64,000 nucleotides of DNA, taken from positions 1 through 64,000 of the forward strand of contig CASEDF010000001.1 in assembly GCA_949286705.1 (NCBI GenBank), read 5' to 3'. The DNA is from an uncultured bacterium. Its GTDB lineage: Bacteria > Cyanobacteriota > Vampirovibrionia > Gastranaerophilales > Gastranaerophilaceae. Positions 25,533 through 32,399 of the stretch are shown here, in pieces. Position 1 is the stretch's first letter. Each line of letters begins with the position of its first letter. The translations under genes were made by a program, and so were the position numbers. The notes under the pieces are model-generated. The model had not been told where the DNA came from, did no database searches, and saw nothing but the letters and a program-made list of their open reading frames with translations.

Positions 25533-25730
25533 TTAATAATCCAACGAAACTCTGTCAATTTTATTATAAAGTTTATTATTGAGTCTATTTATCTTTTTAA
25601 GGAAATAAAGTATATAACCGACGTCTTCTTTATCTCTATTTGCAATACAGAAGCCTTCCAGTATTTTTAAAATTATGATTATTTTCATATAATCATACAA
25701 AATCTGCGAAAATCTTTTACTTAAATCCAT
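25533..25730 (-). CDS. Uncharacterised 65-residue protein divergent from an XRE regulator
   Basis: Starts MDLSKRFSQILYDYMKIIIIL behind a GAGGTAAAA site. It has a helical, moderately hydrophobic segment (about 13-29) and a basic C-terminus. No family recognised. It is transcribed away from the XRE gene at 25818, and the 87-base gap holds a double palindromic operator, so both genes are probably controlled by the regulator. A small regulator-linked pair of this type sometimes belongs to stress or phage-derived modules, but nothing here proves that. Confidence 0.5.
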   Translation of the reverse strand: MDLSKRFSQILYDYMKIIIILKILEGFCIANRDKEDVGYILYFLKKINRLNNKLYNKIDRVSLDY

Positions 25731-25744
25731 TTTTACCTCATTAT

Positions 25745-25781
25745 TATGTTATAACATTTATAATATTAGTTATAACATAAT
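25745..25781. promoter_or_regulatory. Double operator between XRE gene and its divergent neighbour
   Basis: TTATGTTATAAC (25745-25756) and its perfect reverse complement GTTATAACATAA (25770-25781) form an inverted pair. Each contains the 8-bp palindrome GTTATAAC. The centres are 21 bp apart, two helical turns, suiting cooperative binding of two dimers. Confidence 0.65.
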
Positions 25782-25817
25782 AGAATTTATAAGTCAATAT
25801 ATGTATACTTATAAATT

Positions 25818-26036
25818 ATGAACAAAGAAACTTTACTAAAAAAGTTCGGTAAAAATGTAAAAATCGAACGTGTTAAAAAGGATTTGACTCAGGAACAGCT
25901 TGCAGAAATTATGGGAGTTTCTCAAAACTATGTTGCAAGTATTGAACGCGGCAAAGAAAACATGTCTTTGGGCAAAATTCTTGAACTTTCAAAATCCTTA
26001 AACGTTGATATTGAAACTCTTTTGATTTTTAAATAG
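25818..26036 (+). CDS. XRE-family (Cro/CI-like) transcriptional regulator
   Basis: 72 residues that are essentially one HTH_3 domain: KNVKIERVKKDLTQEQLAEI, then MGVSQNYVASIERGKENMSL, then GKILELSKSLNVDIETLL. This fits single-domain autorepressors. The divergent gap carries two GTTATAAC palindromes. It lies just before the first small toxin-like cassette (26196-26470) but has a different operator sequence from that cassette's promoter. Confidence 0.88.
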   Translation: MNKETLLKKFGKNVKIERVKKDLTQEQLAEIMGVSQNYVASIERGKENMSLGKILELSKSLNVDIETLLIFK

Positions 26037-26046
26037 ATTGTTATTC

Positions 26047-26192
26047 CTATAGATATGAAAAGTTTTCTCGACGATGCTGTCTTGGTCACTCGCATGAAAC
26101 GGCGTTACGGTCTTTGCCTGCGCAAAGCCCTTCAGCCTCTGCTCGCTCCCGCTCTCGGCTCCGCTATTGTCTCAAAAACTTTTCCGGTATAG
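26047..26192. repeat. 146-bp GC-rich segment with terminal inverted repeats
   Basis: Left end CTATAGATATGAAAAGTTTT (26047-26066) and right end AAAACTTTTCCGGTATAG (26175-26192) are imperfect inverted copies. The interior is much richer in GC than its surroundings and rich in CTC/GCTC. It looks like a MITE-type or palindromic insertion. A 45-codon frame starts at 26055 but lacks a ribosome site. Confidence 0.45.
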
Positions 26193-26195
26193 TAA

Positions 26196-26249
26196 TTATT
26201 AATAATATTTCCTCATTTTATTGACAACAATCAAACAACACGGTATAAT
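26196..26249 (+). promoter_or_regulatory. Cassette 1: peptide promoter and UP-like element
   Basis: TTAATAATATTTCCTC, conserved in all three cassettes, precedes TTGACA (26221-26226) and TATAAT (26244-26249), spaced 17 bp. The leader ACCTCTTTCACTCCACCG (26263-26280) is partly complementary to the SD block GGCGGAAAGGAGGTGA (26304-26319) and may mask it. Confidence 0.75.
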
Positions 26250-26323
26250 AATTACGGGGTAGACCTCTTTCACTCCACCGCACAACAACTTTACTGTAAA
26301 AAAGGCGGAAAGGAGGTGAGAGC

Positions 26324-26398
26324 ATGAAAGAACGGATAATAAAAGATGCCCTAGTCATAATAGGACATCTTTTACAAGTTATTTCGTTATTTCTATAG
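26324..26398 (+). CDS. Cassette 1: small hydrophobic toxin-like peptide (24 aa)
   Basis: 24 codons after a very strong AAAGGAGGTGA site: MKERIIKDALVIIGHLLQ, then VISLFL. It has a basic/polar N-terminus followed by one possible membrane helix. Peptides at 31145 and 53818 align with it without gaps in the core (I-K at 6-7, hydrophobic run, Q/D near 18, then hydrophobic end). After the stop, TATAGGGT (26394-26401) pairs with ACCCTATA (26429-26436) around an inner GGCTGCC/GGCAGCC hairpin. Features match type I toxins (small membrane peptide, masked SD, structured 3' UTR, antisense RNA). Toxicity is inference; no sequence homology to a named toxin is claimed. Confidence 0.72.
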   Translation: MKERIIKDALVIIGHLLQVISLFL

Positions 26399-26435
26399 GG
26401 TCTGTAAAGGCTGCCGTGCAGGGCAGCCACCCTAT
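26336..26435 (-). ncRNA. Cassette 1: predicted antisense (antitoxin) RNA
   Basis: A minus-strand promoter (26469 to 26442) would start RNA near 26435, running through the 3' hairpin of the peptide mRNA and into the ORF. There AAAAGATG.CCTA/TAGG.CATCTTTT (26341-26373) is followed, on the minus strand, by TTTTATTAT, an intrinsic terminator. The RNA would be about 100 bases, fully complementary to the 3' half of the peptide mRNA. Confidence 0.65.
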
Positions 26436-26441
26436 ATATTC

Positions 26442-26469
26442 ATTATAACTCGTTTTTTGAGTTTGTCAA
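26442..26469 (-). promoter_or_regulatory. Cassette 1: antisense promoter
   Basis: On the minus strand TTGACA (26469-26464), 16-bp spacer, TATAAT (26447-26442). Both boxes match the consensus perfectly and the spacing is identical in all three cassettes. Confidence 0.72.
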
Positions 26470-26476
26470 CCGTAGG

Positions 26477-26950
26477 TTATTTTCTGAGCATTACAACCGC
26501 ATGCGCCTCTATTGCGAGTTTTTGACCGACAGCATCCATATCTTCATTTGTTTTTGCTTTTATAGACAATTCATCAGGCTCAATTTCCAAAATCTTGCAT
26601 AAAACTTTCTTCATTTTCGGAATATAAGGCATCATTTTGGGTTCTTGAGCAATAATATTGCTGTCAATGTTCACAATCTGCCAGCCTTTTTCAGATATTT
26701 TTTCATAAACCTTTTCAAGCAGCAGAGTACTTTCAATATCTTTATATTTTTTATCGGTATCCGGAAAAAGCGTTCCGATATCAGCAAGCGCAAGCGCGCC
26801 GAGCATAGCATCAATTATTGCATGTATTAAAACATCCGCGTCAGAATGCCCCAAAAGCCCCTTTTCATGCGTAATCTTAACCCCGCCGATAATCAGATCA
26901 CGCCCTTCAGTTAATCTATGAATATCATATCCTAAGCCGACTCTATACAT
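26477..26950 (-). CDS. ispF: 2-C-methyl-D-erythritol 2,4-cyclodiphosphate synthase
   Basis: Converts CDP-ME 2-phosphate to the cyclic diphosphate with release of CMP in the MEP pathway; a cytosolic trimer with zinc. The metal site is GYDIHRL (about 6-12). The family signature LLGHSDADVLIHAIIDAMLG (about 32-51) includes the second zinc His. LADIGTLFPDTD follows, and the C-terminus TNEDMDAVGQKLAIEAHA is typical. The length of 157 is standard. It stands alone here, convergent with toxin-like cassette 1. Confidence 0.96.
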   Translation of the reverse strand: MYRVGLGYDIHRLTEGRDLIIGGVKITHEKGLLGHSDADVLIHAIIDAMLGALALADIGTLFPDTDKKYKDIESTLLLEKVYEKISEKGWQIVNIDSNIIAQEPKMMPYIPKMKKVLCKILEIEPDELSIKAKTNEDMDAVGQKLAIEAHAVVMLRK

Positions 26951-26975
26951 AACATTTATATTTTAACACAAATAA

Positions 26976-29564
26976 TTAAACACCGAACATCGTATCTAAA
27001 TCAGAAGTTTTACCATTAAGCTGTTGTTTAAATTTATAGACTAAATAATCTTCACTATTTGTTTTTAACATATTTTTATTTTGTCTTAACAATTCTTTGA
27101 AGCCGATTTGTCCCAAATTTCTCATATCCTGAAGCTTTCCGGCTAATACATATTTATATAACATTTCACCCGCGTCTTTAGTCAATTTTGCAGCTGTTAT
27201 ACCGACTTCAACTTTTGAATCATCGTCTATACCTGAATATTTCTTTTGGAAGAAAGATTGTAAGAAAGATTTGAATGAATTCATGGCTGATTTTTTAGCT
27301 TTTTCAAAATTCAACTGGGTATCAGACGGGAATATATTATATTTTCTCATAATATTTGATGTTAATTTAAGCATACTGTCATTTGTCATTAATTCAATTT
27401 TTGTATTATTGTCAAAGAAAAATTTATTAAGTTCTTTTTCCATAATCTCAACAGCAGCCTCTTTTGTCATACCGTCCGGTAAGACTGCTCCGTCAAGAAC
27501 GTATCTTGTAATATCTTTAACATCACCTCTATTTATATATTGAGTAAGCTTGAGAGCATTTAATGATTGAACTTTAGACATATTAACGGTATTACCTGTA
27601 TCAATAAGAGTCAAAAGCTTGCCTTTACCGGATTTTAAAGCATCCAAATCAATAAATATATTACCGGGGTGAATATCCGCATGCAAAACTTTTCCGTTTT
27701 TGTTAATTGCGTGGAATTGTTCCGTATTCACAAGAATATATTCATACAAAAGCTTTTTAAGTTCTTTACTGCTCAACCCGTCCAAATTAAAATCAGGTGA
27801 TTTTGCCCGCAATGCTTCTAATTTAGCATTTATTTCATTAATTTGTCTTTGGTAAAATCCGTATAAATCATCTGTATCTGTGTTAATCATTTTAAGATAA
27901 TATTTCTTATCAGCAACAAGAGATATATATTCCTGTAATGTTTTTAAACTTATACCGTTTGCTTTTTCCATTACATAAATATTATCTTTTACCTCAATAG
28001 GCTGAACAACATTTGCCATTTTTGTATAAGGTTTAAGATTTTTAGCAGATTCCATTTCATTTGTGAAATCAACTTCTTTTCTTATACCTTCTGCCAGATC
28101 ATCAAGATTCCTCAACAAATATTCCTGTTCTTTAGGATCTTGAACCTGAGATTTAACTAATTCCGCAAATTTAAGTTTATCCCTGTCAATTTTTTCGGCA
28201 TTAATTCCTTTTTTCAAAATCTTGATACAAACTTCTTTACCTGTTTCAGTATCTTTTGCAAGATAAGTTTCTGCAACCGTACCAACACCGAGCTGTTTTG
28301 TTACATTATATTTTTTACCAAAAGTTTTAGAAATAAATTCAGCGGCTTCTTCAACTGTTCTGGTTGGAGGACAATTTTCTCTTAAAGCGGAACTCAAATC
28401 GGAATAGTGCCAATTATTTGATATTTGTATAAATTTAGCCGCAAAAATATTTTCATCCGTAAGTAGCCGAATTTTATCAGAATCATCAATACGATCATCT
28501 ATAATTTTTTTAATTGAATTTGAATTTAACAACGTATCTTCAAGCTGCGTATAAGCTGTTTTATTATTTCCAAACGGATTTGTGAGAGTTGAATCCTTTA
28601 ATTTTTCAAATACTTTTGCCAAATTCTTATTCAAAACTTTTGAATAATTCGCTTTTCTCAAAAGCGGCACTGCCATAATACCTGCGGTAACAGTATTTAT
28701 CGCAGCATTATCTTTATATTTTTCAGCAAAATCATTTAAAGATTTTTTATCCTTATTCTGAGTTAAATATCTCGTACCAAAATTCGCTGCCAGAAATGCC
28801 GGCACACCTACAATTCCTCCGGCAATACCTATCAACGGAGCAAATACACCGCTCAAAGCACCGGTAAAGAAATCTTTCGTTCTTTCTTTACGTTCGGCTT
28901 TTCGTATTTGTTTCCTTTCTTCCTTGGAAGGTTTATTCTTTTTATCAAATTTGAATTCTTTTGAACCGATACGATTTATATCAAGAACAAACTGCTTCAT
29001 AATACCGGCACTAAGTGCAGCAAACAACACACCTAATCCGATAATTGAACGTTTATTTAACCCTTCCAGCATTTTTCTTATGTTATTAAGAAATTTTACT
29101 TTACTTTCCCCGTTACCAAATATAGCGCCTGCAATTCCTGTCAATTTGCCTTTATTAATCGCTGTCAATGTTCTAATCTTATTTAAACCGTTAGTAACTG
29201 TAAAATAAGAACCTGCAGCGGTTGTTGCGGCAACAACATCTCCTAAAAGCTGCTGGCTGTTCTTTTGAGAAGTTCTGTATTTTTGTATTTCATCTTTTAC
29301 ATCTTCTTCTGTTTTTCCACCGTTTTCATAATCTTTTATGTTTTGTTCAACATTTTGGGATCCGCTACCAAAATGTGTTTTATTCTTCAAAAAATTATAA
29401 AATCTTTCAAAAAGCCCGTTTTTCTTATGCTCTTTTACAAATTCATCTCGTAAATTTTGAGAATTAACAACACTGACAGTTACAGGTTTTACCTGTACTT
29501 CATGAGGGGTATTTGTAGTATTCGTATGAGATTTACTTACGTAATCTGAAATTAAATTTGTCAT
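26976..29564 (-). CDS. Large ABC1/AarF (UbiB)-type atypical kinase
   Basis: 862 residues. The first 400 are lysine-rich with three likely membrane segments (about 112-135, 170-190 and 235-262), containing VVAATTAAGSYFTV and GVFAPLIGIAGGIVGVP. The ABC1-type kinase domain covers about 410-690: a glycine-rich LGVGTVAETYLA instead of the usual Ala-rich loop, VCIKILKKG with the Lys, KEVDFTNEMESAK, catalytic LHADIHPGNIFID (about 624), and LIDTGNTV in place of DFG. UbiB proteins support quinone synthesis, but this length and N-terminal part are unusual. Function is open; a membrane-attached kinase or ATPase is likely. Confidence 0.75.
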   Translation of the reverse strand: MTNLISDYVSKSHTNTTNTPHEVQVKPVTVSVVNSQNLRDEFVKEHKKNGLFERFYNFLKNKTHFGSGSQNVEQNIKDYENGGKTEEDVKDEIQKYRTSQKNSQQLLGDVVAATTAAGSYFTVTNGLNKIRTLTAINKGKLTGIAGAIFGNGESKVKFLNNIRKMLEGLNKRSIIGLGVLFAALSAGIMKQFVLDINRIGSKEFKFDKKNKPSKEERKQIRKAERKERTKDFFTGALSGVFAPLIGIAGGIVGVPAFLAANFGTRYLTQNKDKKSLNDFAEKYKDNAAINTVTAGIMAVPLLRKANYSKVLNKNLAKVFEKLKDSTLTNPFGNNKTAYTQLEDTLLNSNSIKKIIDDRIDDSDKIRLLTDENIFAAKFIQISNNWHYSDLSSALRENCPPTRTVEEAAEFISKTFGKKYNVTKQLGVGTVAETYLAKDTETGKEVCIKILKKGINAEKIDRDKLKFAELVKSQVQDPKEQEYLLRNLDDLAEGIRKEVDFTNEMESAKNLKPYTKMANVVQPIEVKDNIYVMEKANGISLKTLQEYISLVADKKYYLKMINTDTDDLYGFYQRQINEINAKLEALRAKSPDFNLDGLSSKELKKLLYEYILVNTEQFHAINKNGKVLHADIHPGNIFIDLDALKSGKGKLLTLIDTGNTVNMSKVQSLNALKLTQYINRGDVKDITRYVLDGAVLPDGMTKEAAVEIMEKELNKFFFDNNTKIELMTNDSMLKLTSNIMRKYNIFPSDTQLNFEKAKKSAMNSFKSFLQSFFQKKYSGIDDDSKVEVGITAAKLTKDAGEMLYKYVLAGKLQDMRNLGQIGFKELLRQNKNMLKTNSEDYLVYKFKQQLNGKTSDLDTMFGV

Positions 29565-29640
29565 TTTCCCTATAATTTTCCCTATAATTATTAAAAAATA
29601 AATATAGAAAAGATTGTCATGACAAATAATTTTTATTAAG

Positions 29641-30444
29641 TTATTTTACGGATATAACAGGGATAAACTTTTCAATGGCTTTTACAAAACCGTCATTGTC
29701 AACCGTATCAGTTATATAATCCGCGCATTCTTTTAATTCATCCGTTGCATTACCCATTGCAACCTTAACTCCGCCGGCTTTTAAAAGCTCTATATCATTA
29801 TTTTGATCGCCTATTGTTAAAATTTCATCCTGCTTAATTCCCCACATATCAGCCAAAAATTTAACACCGGAGGATTTTTTTGCCTCTTTTGAACCGATTT
29901 CACAAAAATACGGAGTCGATTTTACAATATACAAATCAGGATATTTCGCACTTAATTCATTTACCCAGCCGGTAACTTTTTCAGCATCTTTCAAGTCAAT
30001 TGCAAGCAATTTATTTACATTTTCTATTTTCAAATCATCAAAAGAACAGACCGTATAATCTATAAACCTGCCGTCAGTGTATTCTTTGACAATTTCGTTA
30101 TCGTGTTCTACATATAATTTATCATCCAGATACAAATTCAAATGAACGTTATTTTTTCTTGCCCAATCAATAATCTGAACCGCATAATCAGGTCTTAAAT
30201 CTTTTTGATAAAGAGTTTTACCGCTTTCGTCTTTGATTAAACCGCCCTGATATGAAACAATTGGTGTATGAAGTCCCAATTCTTGCGCCACATGAACCGT
30301 TGCACTGTGCATTCTGCCCGTTACAAGAACCACTTTAATTCCGTTTGCGTCAAGCTCTTTTATACACTTTTTAACCTCGGGACTAAACTGAAAACTCCAT
30401 TTTAATATAGTTCCGTCAATGTCTGTCGCGACCATTTTAATCAT
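29641..30444 (-). CDS. Cof-type HAD phosphatase
   Basis: Haloacid dehalogenase superfamily hydrolase, type IIB (Cof/YidA-like). Motif I is MVATDIDGTILKWSF (nucleophile Asp at about 8), motif II VTGRMHSATV, motif III around KKSSGVKFLAD, and motif IV GDQNNDIELLKAGG followed by VAMGNA. The length of 267 is typical. Such enzymes dephosphorylate sugar phosphates, FMN or PLP; the substrate is not predictable. It overlaps the NUDIX gene upstream by 4 bases, so the pair is an operon. Confidence 0.92.
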   Translation of the reverse strand: MIKMVATDIDGTILKWSFQFSPEVKKCIKELDANGIKVVLVTGRMHSATVHVAQELGLHTPIVSYQGGLIKDESGKTLYQKDLRPDYAVQIIDWARKNNVHLNLYLDDKLYVEHDNEIVKEYTDGRFIDYTVCSFDDLKIENVNKLLAIDLKDAEKVTGWVNELSAKYPDLYIVKSTPYFCEIGSKEAKKSSGVKFLADMWGIKQDEILTIGDQNNDIELLKAGGVKVAMGNATDELKECADYITDTVDNDGFVKAIEKFIPVISVK

Positions 30445-30968
30445 AATTTAAAAGCCCTCGTCAAACCGCAAATAGTCTTTGCGTCATTAATTTCACCATT
30501 TTTAATTTTTTCGAATACCTCATCAAGCCCAAATTCAAAACATTGTATAATTTCGCCCTCATCCGGATGCTCACCCACAAATTCCAGATCAGATGCCAGA
30601 TAAAGATATAATTTTTCATTGCAAAAACCCGGACTTGTATTAATAAATCCCAGCTCTTTCCAAATTTTTGCTCTATATCCGGTTTCCTCTTCCAACTCTC
30701 TTTTTGCAGCCGGAAAAGGTTCTTCGCCTTTTTCAAGCTTTCCTGCCGGAAGTTCTAACACCGTTTCTTTTATCGGATATCTGAATTGTTTTACCATTAA
30801 AACAGTATCAGGTGACTTTTGGGCGGCGATTACAACCCCGCCTGAATGCTCAACAACTTCCCTGACTGATTTTCTGCCGGTTGAAATCTCTACATTATCA
30901 CGGCGGACATCAATCACTTTCCCCTTATAAACATACTCATAATCCAGTGTCTTTTCTTCAAAATTCAT
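30441..30968 (-). CDS. NUDIX hydrolase, ADP-ribose pyrophosphatase-like
   Basis: Hydrolyses nucleoside diphosphates linked to another moiety; the closest look is ADP-ribose pyrophosphatase (NudF). The Nudix box is LPAGKLEKGEEPFPAAKREL followed by EEETGY (about 75-99), with the Glu cluster that binds Mg2+. FINTSPGFCNEKLYLYLA matches the NudF family. The length of 175 is normal. Coupled to the Cof phosphatase by a 4-base overlap, suggesting a housekeeping clean-up pair. Confidence 0.92.
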   Translation of the reverse strand: MNFEEKTLDYEYVYKGKVIDVRRDNVEISTGRKSVREVVEHSGGVVIAAQKSPDTVLMVKQFRYPIKETVLELPAGKLEKGEEPFPAAKRELEEETGYRAKIWKELGFINTSPGFCNEKLYLYLASDLEFVGEHPDEGEIIQCFEFGLDEVFEKIKNGEINDAKTICGLTRAFKL

Positions 30969-31008
30969 AATACTATTTTAGCACAAAAAATTTATTATAA
31001 AAGCCGAA

Positions 31009-31066
31009 CATTTATTAATAATATTTCCTCAAAATTATTGACAATAAAAATGAAATGCTGTAAACT
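31009..31066 (+). promoter_or_regulatory. Cassette 2: peptide promoter and UP-like element
   Basis: TTATTAATAATATTTCCTC, shared with the other cassettes, then TTGACA (31038-31043), 17 bp, TAAACT (31061-31066). Leader bases TTATCGCCTCGCCCAC (31085-31100) can pair, with G-U pairs, to the SD block around 31123-31139. Confidence 0.72.
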
Positions 31067-31144
31067 TATACATAAGGGTAGTACTTATCGCCTCGCCCAC
31101 ACACGTATTTAACTAAGAAATCGGTGGAAAGGAGGTGATAGAAT

Positions 31145-31216
31145 ATGACCAGGATAATAAAAACCGTTATAACGGTAATTATAACGGTTTTACAAATTAT
31201 CATTTATTGGTTATAG
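31145..31216 (+). CDS. Cassette 2: small hydrophobic toxin-like peptide (23 aa)
   Basis: 23 codons after GGTGGAAAGGAGGTGATAG: MTRIIKTVITVIITVLQIII, then YWL. It has a basic start and one long Ile/Val/Thr-rich membrane-type helix. It aligns with the 26324 and 53818 peptides although nucleotide identity in the ORF is low, so the peptide pattern is kept by selection. The 3' UTR has an outer stem TATAGGG/CCCCTATA (about 31212-31267) and an inner AAGCCTCAATC/GGTTGGGGCTT stem, a different sequence from cassette 1 with the same fold. This is the best sign of conserved RNA structure. Confidence 0.7.
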   Translation: MTRIIKTVITVIITVLQIIIYWL

Positions 31217-31267
31217 GGTACTAAGTCAAGCCTCAATCAAAGACTCTTGGTTGGGGCTTGCCCCTAT
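31155..31267 (-). ncRNA. Cassette 2: predicted antisense (antitoxin) RNA
   Basis: Starting near 31267 from the minus-strand promoter, it would run into the peptide ORF. There AAAACCGTTAT/ATAACGGTTTT (31160-31191) followed by TTTTATTATCC on the minus strand forms its terminator. Length is about 110 bases. The hairpin sequence differs from cassettes 1 and 3 but occupies the same codons. Confidence 0.63.
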
Positions 31268-31273
31268 ATATTC

Positions 31274-31301
31274 ATTATAACTCCTTTTTTCACTTTGTCA
31301 A
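31274..31301 (-). promoter_or_regulatory. Cassette 2: antisense promoter overlapping the XRE stop codon
   Basis: Minus strand TTGACA (31301-31296), 16 bp, TATAAT (31279-31274). The TGA of this TTGACA is the stop codon of the XRE gene at 31298-31525, so the cassette edge supplies that gene's end. Confidence 0.7.
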
Positions 31302-31525
31302 GGCTGCGGCTTTTTATAAGAAACAAGTGAATTAAAATCAACTTCCAGCGCCTCAAGAAGTGCAAGAATAGTTAATAAAGTCGGCGCCATTTCCGCACGT
31401 TCAATTTTGCCGATATGTGTGGGGTTCAGATTAGCAACAGAGGCTAATTTTTCCATTGAATAGCCCTTAATCAAACGTGCAATCCTTAGATTTTTTCCGA
31501 ATTCAACCAACTTTGGATACTTCAT
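31298..31525 (-). CDS. XRE-family transcriptional regulator
   Basis: 75 residues, a single HTH_3 domain: GKNLRIARLIKGYSMEKLAS, then VANLNPTHIGKIERAEMAPT, then LLTILALLEALEVDFNSLV. It is divergent from the pilin-like gene at 31611. An 18-bp palindrome on that gene's -10 box is a likely binding site. Its stop codon is within the antisense promoter of cassette 2, so transcription of the regulator reads straight into the cassette from the antisense side. No clear SD is seen in front of the ATG. Confidence 0.88.
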   Translation of the reverse strand: MKYPKLVEFGKNLRIARLIKGYSMEKLASVANLNPTHIGKIERAEMAPTLLTILALLEALEVDFNSLVSYKKPQP

Positions 31526-31541
31526 TTGTTCATGATATCAT

Positions 31542-31575
31542 TTGACAAACCAAAAATTAATCATTATAATGATTA
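31542..31575 (+). promoter_or_regulatory. Pilin-like gene promoter with palindromic operator
   Basis: TTGACA (31542-31547), 17 bp, TATAAT (31565-31570), with the perfect 18-bp palindrome TAATCATTATAATGATTA (31558-31575) covering the -10. A protein on it would block transcription; the divergent XRE regulator is the natural candidate. Confidence 0.68.
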
Positions 31576-31610
31576 TATTAAGCATTAAAAGGATTAATTA
31601 AGGAAGAAAA

Positions 31611-32396
31611 ATGATTAAAAAACACGATAAAGGTTTTACATTAGCAGAGATTCTCATCACACTGGGCATAATAGGTATTGTTGCAGCTCTGACAATACCG
31701 ACGATATCAAAAAATATACAGCAGGCGGTATTAAAAAATCAGTTTAAAAAATTCTACAGCACTTTCTGGCAGGCTGTAATCGGTATACAAACGAAAGAAG
31801 GACGTCCAATTAACTGCTATTACTGGACAAATGAAAGCAATCCATATACAGGCAAATGTACTGTTTCATGTGAAAGGGATGAAAATGGCTATTGTATATC
31901 TAACGCAATTTGTGCAGAGACCGGTCAGAGTCTTCCTCAAGACTTTAACGGTAATATGCAGCAATGTCCGGATTTTTATGAAGAATTATTTTTGAAAACT
32001 TTAAAAACTGCAAAAATATGTAAAGATCATGCATACGATCAAGGTTGTCTTCCAAAGAACTTCAAAGGCGCAAATATTGTTCAATCAGAACAACACCCTG
32101 ATAATGAATATGATCCAAATGGTATATTTTCAGATTCGGTTGTGAAAAATAATTACCCTGTATATGTTCTTAACGATGGTACCTACATTGCAAGATATTC
32201 TCAAAATGCACCATTATTTCTTGTTGATATAAACGGTCAGAAAGGGCCCAACAAATGGGGTTATGATATATTTACCTTTGGTTTTTCAGGGAACAGAACT
32301 GTAGGTATAGCTTCAATTATCCAACGCCCCTTCAATTATGCAACTGAAAAAGACGGTAAAGAATTTCAACAGATGTATGACGAGTGTTTCAATTAA
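31611..32396 (+). CDS. Type IV pilin-like (pseudopilin) protein
   Basis: A short leader MIKKHDKG precedes FTLAEILITLGIIGIVAALT, giving a prepilin peptidase site at G/F with Glu at +5, so it should be processed and placed in the inner membrane or a pilus. The rest is an extracytoplasmic domain with several Cys (CYYWTNE, CTVSCERD, CPDFY, CKDH, CLPKN) and the C-terminal VDINGQKGPNKWGYDIFTF motif. An AAGGAAG site precedes the ATG. Unlike the genes at 15771 and 40847 it has no poly-G tract or long extension; its control is apparently by the palindromic operator. Confidence 0.85.
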   Translation: MIKKHDKGFTLAEILITLGIIGIVAALTIPTISKNIQQAVLKNQFKKFYSTFWQAVIGIQTKEGRPINCYYWTNESNPYTGKCTVSCERDENGYCISNAICAETGQSLPQDFNGNMQQCPDFYEELFLKTLKTAKICKDHAYDQGCLPKNFKGANIVQSEQHPDNEYDPNGIFSDSVVKNNYPVYVLNDGTYIARYSQNAPLFLVDINGQKGPNKWGYDIFTFGFSGNRTVGIASIIQRPFNYATEKDGKEFQQMYDECFN

Positions 32397-32399
32397 TAT

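Noticed and set aside
26055-26192. 45-codon open frame MKSFLDDAVLVTRMKRRYG... in the GC-rich element
   Set aside because: No ribosome site, unusual composition driven by the GC-rich repeat, and the frame coincides with the inverted ends; treated as part of the element.
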